20,721 nucleotides of DNA, from positions 1 through 20,721 of the forward strand of contig JALGUI010000011.1 of the NCBI GenBank assembly GCA_029820915.1, in the 5' to 3' direction. Within the stretch, counting starts at the first letter, position 1. Every line of letters begins with the position of its first letter. Of the stretch, positions 16,001-20,721 are shown piece by piece. The DNA is from Candidatus Zipacnadia bacterium (GTDB taxonomy: Bacteria; Armatimonadota; Zipacnadia; Zipacnadales; UBA5352). Below the pieces are notes generated by a model. The model ran no database searches, had not been told where the DNA came from, and saw nothing but the letters and a program-made list of their open reading frames with translations. The position numbers were made by a program, and so were the translations under genes.

Positions 16001-16879
16001 TCAGTCGATGATGGGCGGGATCCCGGTCTCCTCGATCGGGCGCGTCTCAAGCTGCTGCCACCGGCACTCGCTGTCCGGCGGTCCGTGCTCGTGCGCGAAC
16101 ATGTGCCGCCAGCGGCGCTTGAACTCCATCCCGTTGCGGATGGTGATGTACTTGTAGTTGACGTCCGGCGAGCCGTCGGTCGTGACGCTCTCGTAGTGAT
16201 ACATCTCCGCCGCCGGATCGTACAGCACCGTCCACCCCGCCTCGCGGGCGCGGTAGCAGAAGTCGAAGTCCTCGAACTGCGCCGGGTTGAAGACCTCGTC
16301 CAGCCCGCCGATCTGCGCCGGCACCTCGGCCTTCATCAGCCAGCAGGCGCTGATCAGGCACTGCAGCTCGCGCCGTGTGCCATGCTCAGGGGCATCGCTA
16401 GGATCGCCCCGGCCCAGGTACTTCACGCGGCCCGCCGTCGAGATCGCGGCGCCCGCGTGCTGGATGTTCCACGGCTCGAACGGAAAGAGCAGCTTCGGCC
16501 CGACGATGCCGTGGGAGGGCTCCTCCTCGAGCACCCCGGCGAGAACGCCCAGCCACCCGCGGCTGCGCACCGCGACATCATTGTCCATGAAGCCGATGTG
16601 CTCGCCCGTGACGACCTCGATCCCCTGGTTCCGCGCGGTGCAGGCGCCGACGTTCGAGGCGTTGCGGATGAGCCGGAAGTCAACGCCCGCCTCCTCGGCC
16701 TGCCCGGCGAACTTGCCCTCCAGCAACTCGACCGTCCCGTCCTCCGAGCCGTTATCGACCACTACGATCTGAGCGGGCCGAGGGTTGCCCTCCAGCATGC
16801 TGGTGACGCACAGCTCGGTGTACGGGCGCTTGTTGTAGCTGACGACGATGATGCTCGCGGGCAGGATTCCCTCAGTCAC
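16001..16879 (-). CDS. Glycosyltransferase family 2 (GT-A fold)
   Basis: The protein has 292 residues. GT2 signatures are ASIIVVSYNKR (8-18), QIVVVDNGSEDGTVELL (37-53, nucleotide-binding), NVGACTARNQGI (76-87), the DXD-type metal site DND at 99-101 (IGFMDNDVAV) and EDFDFCYRAREAGW (203-216, the catalytic-base region of rhamnosyltransferase-like GT2 proteins). It should transfer a sugar from an NDP donor to a lipid-linked acceptor at the cytoplasmic face. The start is GTG at 16879 with GGGAG about 7 nt upstream. It is separated from the ACP by 55 nt and probably heads the EPS operon. The first 11 codons and upstream leader are partially duplicated just upstream. Confidence 0.93.
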   Translation of the reverse strand: MTEGILPASIIVVSYNKRPYTELCVTSMLEGNPRPAQIVVVDNGSEDGTVELLEGKFAGQAEEAGVDFRLIRNASNVGACTARNQGIEVVTGEHIGFMDNDVAVRSRGWLGVLAGVLEEEPSHGIVGPKLLFPFEPWNIQHAGAAISTAGRVKYLGRGDPSDAPEHGTRRELQCLISACWLMKAEVPAQIGGLDEVFNPAQFEDFDFCYRAREAGWTVLYDPAAEMYHYESVTTDGSPDVNYKYITIRNGMEFKRRWRHMFAHEHGPPDSECRWQQLETRPIEETGIPPIID

Positions 16880-16905
16880 GTTCCGGCTCCCATTCCGACG
16901 ACGGC

Positions 16906-16924
16906 GTCGGGCTGGCAGCCCGAC
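16906..16924. repeat. 8-bp perfect hairpin in the GT2 leader
   Basis: The arms gtcgggct and agcccgac pair around a 3-nt loop. There is no T-run, so intrinsic termination is unlikely. Confidence 0.8.
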
Positions 16925-16966
16925 CTACGCGGTCATGATGCTGGCGGGCAGCATCCCCTCAGTCAC
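16925..16966 (-). other. 13-codon micro-ORF upstream of the GT2 gene (relic or leader peptide)
   Basis: GTG at 16966 opens a frame reading MTEGMLPASIMTA then TAG, nearly the same as the GT2 N-terminus MTEGILPASII. It keeps the same purine-rich leader (GGGAG) upstream. Its stop codon abuts the 8-bp hairpin at 16906-16924, which lies just before the GT2 ribosome binding site. Most likely a duplication relic; a leader-peptide role is possible. Confidence 0.4.
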
Positions 16967-16994
16967 ATTCCGGCTCCCATTCCGACGACGGAGT

Positions 16995-17202
16995 CGGGCT
17001 GCAAGCCCGGAGGTCGCAAGCGACCTCTTGGGGAGTTTGCTGCGCAAACATCACGACCTACGCGGTGAGACCTGCGCGGTGGGCGCCCGCCATTGGGGTC
17101 CAGGCGCCCTCGCCTGGACCGCTGTGTGCCGTCACCCCACCATGCCGTCGCCGTTATCCTGCTGGCGGCGAAGCCGCCATCCTGTCCGGCCCACAGGGCC
17201 GG
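16995..17202. repeat. Array of six short perfect hairpins in intergenic DNA
   Basis: Within the 434-bp gap between E1-beta and GT2, perfect inverted repeats with 3-4 nt loops lie at 16995-17009 (6 bp), 17010-17027 (7 bp), 17035-17049 (6 bp), 17098-17119 (9 bp), 17163-17179 (7 bp, GAA loop) and 17186-17202 (7 bp). On the minus strand the last two alternate with CAGGAT motifs. No T-tract follows any of them. No gene is visible in 16880-17313 except the micro-ORF. Confidence 0.8.
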
Positions 17203-17279
17203 AATCCTGTTGCTCTTGCTGTTGCGTTGCCGTCGTCGTCGCTGTGCCGTTCGGCCCGGCCGTTCGCCGTCGCCGTTCC

Positions 17280-17312
17280 CCGGTTGCCGGTTGCCGGTTC
17301 CCGGTTCCCGGC
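17280..17312. repeat. Heptamer tandem repeat (CCGGTTG/CCGGTTC)
   Basis: Four full 7-bp units (CCGGTTG twice, CCGGTTC twice) and a partial fifth abut the stop codon of the E1-beta gene on its 3' side. Confidence 0.9.
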
Positions 17313-17313
17313 C

Positions 17314-18291
17314 TCAGTACCGCAGCACGTCCGCCGCGGCTCGCGCGATGTCGCGCCAGCCCGGCACCGCGGCCTCCTCCAGCACGCGGCTCGCGGGCAC
17401 CGGCACGTCCAGCGCCGCCACGCGCCGCGGCGGCGCCTGGAGCGCGTCGAAGCACTCCTCCGTGATGCGCGCGGCGATCTCGGCGGCGACCCCGCCGGTC
17501 AGGTTGCCCTCCTCCACCACGACCGCGCGGCCGGTCGCCTCGACCGACGCCGCGACCGTCGCCATGTCCAGCGGCGCCAGCGTGCGCAGGTCGATGACCT
17601 CGGCGGACACATCGTGCTCGGCCAGCGTCTCGGCCGCGCGCAGTGCCTCGCCCACCATCCGCGACCAACCCACGATGGTCAGGTCATCGCCCTCGCGCCG
17701 CACCGCCGCCTCGCCCAGCGGCGCGAGGTGCTCGCCATCGGGGACCTCGCCCCGCTGGCCGTAGAGCAGCTTGCTCTCGACGAACACCACGGGGTCGTCG
17801 CAGCGGATGGCGGTCTTGAGCAGCCCCTTGGCATCGGCGGCGGTCGCCGGCGCGGCGACCAGCAGCCCGGGCGTCGCCACCAGCCAGCGCTCGAGGCTCT
17901 GCGAGTGCGTCGGGCCGTACGATCGCCCCGCGCCCGCCGGGCAGCGCAGCACCAGCGGAATCGTACACTGGTCGCCGTACTGGTAGCGCAGCTTCGCGGC
18001 GTGGTTGCAGAGCTGGTCCATGGCGAGCGTGAGGAAGTCCATGAACATTAGCTCGGCGACCGGGCGCAGGCCGGTCATGGCGGCGCCCACGGCCACGCCC
18101 ACGAAGCCGTTCTCGGAGATCGGCGTGTTGCGCACGCGCTCTGTGCCGAAGCGCTCGGCGATGTCGGCGGTGATCTTGAAGGCCCCGCCGTACTCGGCGA
18201 TATCCTCGCCAATGAGGATGACGCGCTCATCGCGCGCCATCTCCTCCTCGAGCGCCTCGCGGATCGCGTGCGAGTAGTAGACCTCTCTCAT
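17314..18291 (-). CDS. 2-oxoacid dehydrogenase (pyruvate/acetoin/branched-chain) E1 component, beta subunit
   Basis: The protein has 325 residues from ATG 18291, which has GAGG 5 nt upstream; a GTG at 18297 lies within that Shine-Dalgarno. It is a full-length E1-beta: REVYYSHAIREALEEEM start, IGEDIAEYGG (27-36), RNTPISENGFVGVAVGAA (54-71, with the conserved thiamine-contacting Glu60), CPAGAGRSYGPTHSQSLE (117-134), VIDLRTLAPLD (232-242) and VVVEEGNLTGGVAAEIAA (257-274). With an alpha subunit it would form the thiamine-diphosphate E1 that decarboxylates a 2-oxoacid and acylates the lipoyl group of E2. No E1-alpha, E2 or E3 gene flanks it; both sides are repeat-rich spacers, so it looks transcribed alone. 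Substrate class cannot be fixed from sequence. Confidence 0.93.
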   Translation of the reverse strand: MREVYYSHAIREALEEEMARDERVILIGEDIAEYGGAFKITADIAERFGTERVRNTPISENGFVGVAVGAAMTGLRPVAELMFMDFLTLAMDQLCNHAAKLRYQYGDQCTIPLVLRCPAGAGRSYGPTHSQSLERWLVATPGLLVAAPATAADAKGLLKTAIRCDDPVVFVESKLLYGQRGEVPDGEHLAPLGEAAVRREGDDLTIVGWSRMVGEALRAAETLAEHDVSAEVIDLRTLAPLDMATVAASVEATGRAVVVEEGNLTGGVAAEIAARITEECFDALQAPPRRVAALDVPVPASRVLEEAAVPGWRDIARAAADVLRY

Positions 18292-18323
18292 GAGCACCTC
18301 GTCTCAGGCGCCGGTGCGCCTCT

Positions 18324-18329
18324 GTTATA
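18324..18329 (-). promoter_or_regulatory. Candidate -10 box (TATAAC) upstream of the E1-beta gene
   Basis: The minus strand reads TTGTTAATGG-TATAAC-AGAGG, the clearest AT-rich island noticed in the intergenic DNA, 33 nt before the ATG. A clear -35 is not visible at 16-18 nt. CTGTT and AACAG flank the island as a 5-bp inverted pair 21 nt end to end, which could be an operator. Confidence 0.4.
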
Positions 18330-18394
18330 CCATTAACAACAGCCCGAACGGAAAGGTGCGTTCGTTCGGCCACGGATCCGACAGGGCGTTGGGC

Positions 18395-18458
18395 GCCGTT
18401 TGCCGTCGGAGGGGCCGCCTGAAGCCGCTCCCAAGGAGCGGGCGAAGCCGGCCCGCGC
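18395..18458. repeat. 64-bp direct repeat, copy 1
   Basis: Matches 18570-18633 at 63 of 64 positions. It contains a 7-bp hairpin at 18425-18441 (loop CAA). Its ggaggggccg segment is also complementary to cggcccctcc near 18517-18526, so a longer fold is possible. Confidence 0.9.
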
Positions 18459-18489
18459 ATGTCGATCCAACGACCGGGCCGACTTCGTG

Positions 18490-18506
18490 CGACTGCTTCG
18501 CAGTCG
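18490..18506. repeat. 7-bp perfect hairpin between the 64-bp repeats
   Basis: CGACTGC and GCAGTCG pair around TTC. On the minus strand the neighbourhood reads GTCCTGAGTGACGACTGCGAAGCAG, similar in style to the dispersed GTCCTGAG-type intergenic repeats seen in several environmental phyla. Confidence 0.7.
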
Positions 18507-18569
18507 TCACTCAGGACGGCCCCTCCGGAGGGCAACACCTGGCCCGGCCCGCCCTCGATCATCGCCTCC

Positions 18570-18633
18570 GCCGTTTGCCGTCGGAGGGGCCGCCTGAAGC
18601 CGCTCCGAAGGAGCGGGCGAAGCCGGCCCGCGC
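18570..18633. repeat. 64-bp direct repeat, copy 2
   Basis: Nearly identical to 18395-18458. Its 7-bp hairpin (18600-18616) has loop GAA instead of CAA. It touches the stop codon of the SMP-30-like gene. Nothing coding is seen in the surrounding gap 18298-18632. Confidence 0.9.
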
Positions 18634-19475
18634 TACCTCGGGTCGCAGAACGGCACCAGCCCCGCGACGCCCGGGCGCAGGCGATAGACCGCCCCGGTCT
18701 CGACCTCGGTCACGTACAGGTCCATCATGTCCGCGCCGCCGAAGGCCACGTTCGTCGGCCTCTCGCCGCCGGCGGGGAGTCTCTCGATCAGATCGCCCTC
18801 GGGCGAGAACACCGGGATCTCCCCGGCGCCGAAGTGCGCGACATAGAGATTGCCCTCGACATCGAACGCTACGCCGTCGCCACCGACGCCACCCGGCGTC
18901 TCCGCGAAGACCTCCGGCCCGTCGAGGCCGCCGTCCGCGCGCACGCCGAATGCCAGGATGACCTGCCTGCTGGTCTCCGCGACCAGCAGGCGCGAGGCGT
19001 CCGCGGTCAGCGCCAGGCCGTTGGGGAAACACAGGCCATCGGCGACGACCTCGAGCGCGCCGTCCCGCTGCACGTAGTAGATGACTCCGACCGGCGCCTC
19101 GGCGCTCGAGCCGCCCGGGCCGGTCATGTAGATCGCCCCGTCGGGCGCGAAGACCAGGTCGTTGGGGCTCTGCAGCGGCCGGCCGTCCCACTCGCCAGCG
19201 ATCTCCACCAGCTCGTCGCCATCGTAGCGCAGGAGCTGCTTGGTCCCGGCCTCGGCGATCCACAGCACGTTGTCCTCACTGAAGACTGCCCCGTTGGGGG
19301 TGCTGCCCGAGTGCACGTAGTCCTCCGCCACGCCGCCGCGAATGCGCGTGATCCAGCCGCTCCCGCACTGCGTGAAGTAGAGGTCGCCATTCGCGTCGAA
19401 GCATGGCCCTTCGGGGAAGTCGAGGCCGTCGGCCAACTTCTCGATCGTCCTGTCCATACTGCGTCCGTCCTCCAT
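18633..19475 (-). CDS. SMP-30/gluconolactonase/LRE-family beta-propeller protein
   Basis: The protein has 280 residues from ATG 19475 (GGAG 6 nt upstream); a second ATG at 19457 has GGAGG 11 nt upstream and starts MDRTIEKLADGL, closer to family norms. The family hydrolyses sugar lactones or related esters through one divalent metal in a six-bladed propeller. The metal ligands are visible: Glu22 in DFPEGP, Asn105 in SPNDL, Asn152 in FPNGL and Asp200 in GGDGVA. Blade strands DLYFTQ, LWIAEAG, AIYMTGP, RLLVAET, NLYVAHFG and DLYVTEVETG are evenly spaced. No signal peptide is seen, so it is probably cytoplasmic. It directly abuts the upstream glycoside-hydrolase-like gene, suggesting shared carbohydrate use. 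Confidence 0.92.
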   Translation of the reverse strand: MEDGRSMDRTIEKLADGLDFPEGPCFDANGDLYFTQCGSGWITRIRGGVAEDYVHSGSTPNGAVFSEDNVLWIAEAGTKQLLRYDGDELVEIAGEWDGRPLQSPNDLVFAPDGAIYMTGPGGSSAEAPVGVIYYVQRDGALEVVADGLCFPNGLALTADASRLLVAETSRQVILAFGVRADGGLDGPEVFAETPGGVGGDGVAFDVEGNLYVAHFGAGEIPVFSPEGDLIERLPAGGERPTNVAFGGADMMDLYVTEVETGAVYRLRPGVAGLVPFCDPR

Positions 19476-20721
19476 TCAGCGCTCCACCTGGATCTGCTGC
19501 TCGCCCGGCCCCACCTGCATCTGTGCGAGGCCTTCGACCTCGATCGTGGCGCCCCCGTCAGAGCGCACGGTCATGCTGGCCTCTTCGTCGGTGAATCGCA
19601 CGTTTGTGACCGTCACCTCGCCTCCGTTCGGCGCCACGGTGATGGGCAGGCGTTCGAGCACGACCAACTCACCCTCAGGCAGCTCGACCTGCGTCTTCGC
19701 CTCGTCGCCGACAACGGTCGGGAAGTCGCGGTCGGTGAGCATGCCCTGCGTATCGAAGTGCAGCACACGCGCCAGCGTCTTCTCGCCGTGCCAGCCGAAG
19801 CTGCCCGAGATCGTGAGGACGATGCGCTCCTCGCCCAGCATGTAGCCGGGGTGAATCTCGATCGGCGTGAAGGGCAACAGGTGCGGCTGCACCTCGTGGT
19901 CGTAGCCAGTCCAGTGCGTCGCCACGGGCAGGCTGGCCTGGTTGACCGTGCGCACGAAGCGGTCGAAGCTCTGGTAGCCGCTCAGGTAGCCCAGCGGCGT
20001 GTCGAGCAGCCCCTCGTACCACCAGACATCGTTGTGCTGCTCCTCGACCATGCGCGGGACCTGGAGTTCAAGCAGCCGCCGGATGCTCGTCGGACCGTTG
20101 CCCATGACCATGCCGCCGCGCTCGTAGGCGCGCTCGACCACAGCCGTCCGGTGGGCCGCGCCGGCGATCGACTGGACCGCGACCTGGTGATCCACCTCGT
20201 GGGTCTCGGGATCGAGCGCGCACGAGTAGCCGTCGGCCATGCCGTGCGAGATCAGCGGCGAGCCGTAGCCGGTGGTCTCCATCTCGTCCCAGTAGAGGCC
20301 GTCCACGCCCATCTGCTCGAAGTACTCGCCCACCGCGTCGAGCATCGCCCTCCCGAACGAGTTCTCCAGCGTGGCGAGCATGCTCCAGGTCAGCGAGTAG
20401 ACGCCGTTCCACTCGGTGGAGCGCTGCTGGCCCGCGGCGTTGGTCAGCCGACTGTCGGGGTAGCGCTCGTTGGCATCCGGGTAGCTGTCGCGCTGGGTGT
20501 CGTAGTAAACGAGGCAGGTGCAGCCCGGCCGCGCCTCGTGCAGCTTCACAATGGCCTGCCGCAGGCGCCGCCGGAAGTCCGCCCAGTCCTCATCGAGCAC
20601 GTAGGTGCCGAAGCCGATGGTCTTCTGTTCCTCCTCGTCCCTGAGGCGATCGACCCAGCCGCCGCAGTAGATCAGGTAGTCGATGCCCTGGCGGTCGAGC
20701 TGCTCGCGCAGGTCCTCGACC
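19476..20721 (-). CDS. Putative glycoside-hydrolase-like protein, TIM-barrel plus C-terminal beta domain (5' end outside window)
   Basis: The frame is open from the window edge, giving 415 visible residues and a TGA at 19478-19476. The visible part begins VEDLREQLDRQGIDYLIYCGGWVDR, a helix-strand pair of a barrel. Barrel-like strands follow (CTCLVYYDTQRDSYPD; DGLYWDEME at about 140-148; MVMGNGPTS; VPRMVEEQ). The acidic DGLYWDEME strand end is a plausible catalytic site for a retaining or alpha-amylase-like clan enzyme. The last 130 or so residues are a beta-rich domain (ERIVLTISGSFGWHGEKTL to the QQIQVER end). I cannot name the family. No stop or start is visible upstream, and whether it has a signal peptide is unknown. 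The next gene starts 1 nt after its last base, so the two are co-transcribed. Confidence 0.7.
   Translation of the reverse strand, partial: VEDLREQLDRQGIDYLIYCGGWVDRLRDEEEQKTIGFGTYVLDEDWADFRRRLRQAIVKLHEARPGCTCLVYYDTQRDSYPDANERYPDSRLTNAAGQQRSTEWNGVYSLTWSMLATLENSFGRAMLDAVGEYFEQMGVDGLYWDEMETTGYGSPLISHGMADGYSCALDPETHEVDHQVAVQSIAGAAHRTAVVERAYERGGMVMGNGPTSIRRLLELQVPRMVEEQHNDVWWYEGLLDTPLGYLSGYQSFDRFVRTVNQASLPVATHWTGYDHEVQPHLLPFTPIEIHPGYMLGEERIVLTISGSFGWHGEKTLARVLHFDTQGMLTDRDFPTVVGDEAKTQVELPEGELVVLERLPITVAPNGGEVTVTNVRFTDEEASMTVRSDGGATIEVEGLAQMQVGPGEQQIQVER

Larger units (their letters stand above)
16848..17009. repeat. Imperfect tandem duplication of the GT2 gene start and leader
   Basis: Unit A (16848-16922) contains the first codons and leader of the GT2 gene. 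Unit B (16935-17009) repeats it 87 bp upstream with about 68 of 75 positions identical by hand alignment. Both units end in a small hairpin (16906-16924 and 16995-17009). Unit B keeps the GTG and the first residues but then diverges. Confidence 0.9.

Noticed and set aside
15946..16050. A 35-residue N-terminal extension of the acyl carrier protein
   Set aside because: The extension is Arg/Pro-rich, and the internal ATG at 15945 has an AAGGAG ribosome binding site at ideal spacing and gives a normal ACP length.
17186..17202. Intrinsic terminator after the E1-beta gene
   Set aside because: The hairpin is strong, but no T-tract follows on the minus strand, and it lies more than 100 nt beyond the stop within a run of similar hairpins.
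16995..17202. CRISPR array
   Set aside because: The hairpins have different sequences and irregular spacing, there is no conserved direct repeat or spacer structure, and no cas gene is nearby.
18395..18633. Insertion sequence ends or a transposon remnant
   Set aside because: The 64-bp copies are direct, not inverted, enclose only 111 bp, and have no transposase or visible target-site duplication.

Overview
The window is uniformly GC-rich bacterial DNA. Every gene I can support lies on the minus strand, so the region is transcribed right to left. Genes are tightly packed with 4-14 nt overlaps, and GTG starts are frequent. No rRNA, tRNA, CRISPR array, transposase or phage gene was seen. The secreted TPR/LamG-like proteins, exosortase-type hydrolases and hairpin-rich spacers suggest an uncultured environmental bacterium of the Armatimonadota / Planctomycetota / Hydrogenedentota kind. 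That placement is a guess from style, not from a marker gene.

Right end (20721-18633): a 5'-truncated putative glycoside-hydrolase-like protein is followed directly by an SMP-30/gluconolactonase-type beta-propeller. A 341-bp spacer with a 64-bp direct repeat and several small hairpins follows, with an AT-rich candidate promoter near its end. It leads into a lone E1-beta subunit of a 2-oxoacid dehydrogenase (18291-17314). A second spacer (16880-17313) is packed with short perfect hairpins and a heptamer tandem repeat. It also holds a partial duplication of the start of the next gene.

Centre (16879-4738): an exopolysaccharide (EPS) or glycan assembly locus. Its order is GT2 glycosyltransferase, acyl carrier protein, two alpha/beta-hydrolase-fold proteins resembling the two hydrolases of exosortase A loci, three GT4 glycosyltransferases, a MurJ/MVF-type flippase, a fourth GT4, LipB octanoyltransferase, a seven-helix membrane protein and an O-antigen ligase/polymerase (Wzy/WaaL type). 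From ACP to LipB all gaps are 5 nt or less, or overlaps, so the block is probably one translationally coupled operon. The proposed logic is that GTs build a lipid-linked glycan, the MVF protein flips it and the ligase polymerises or transfers it outside. The ACP/hydrolase pair and LipB suggest an acyl-handling branch. No exosortase, PEP-CTERM protein, initiating phosphoglycosyltransferase or Wza/Wzc-type exporter is in view.

Left end (4735-1): three secreted proteins. They are a small CBM6/35-like protein, a concanavalin/LamG-like multidomain protein broken by a frameshift and an exact 43-bp tandem duplication, and a TPR + LamG-like protein that runs off the window. They may be surface proteins that bind or decorate the glycan (inference).

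The most notable signals are the exosortase-type hydrolase/ACP module without a visible exosortase, the hydrolase with arginine at the nucleophile position, LipB inside a glycan operon, the isolated E1-beta, and the clustered exact tandem duplications in the surface-protein genes.
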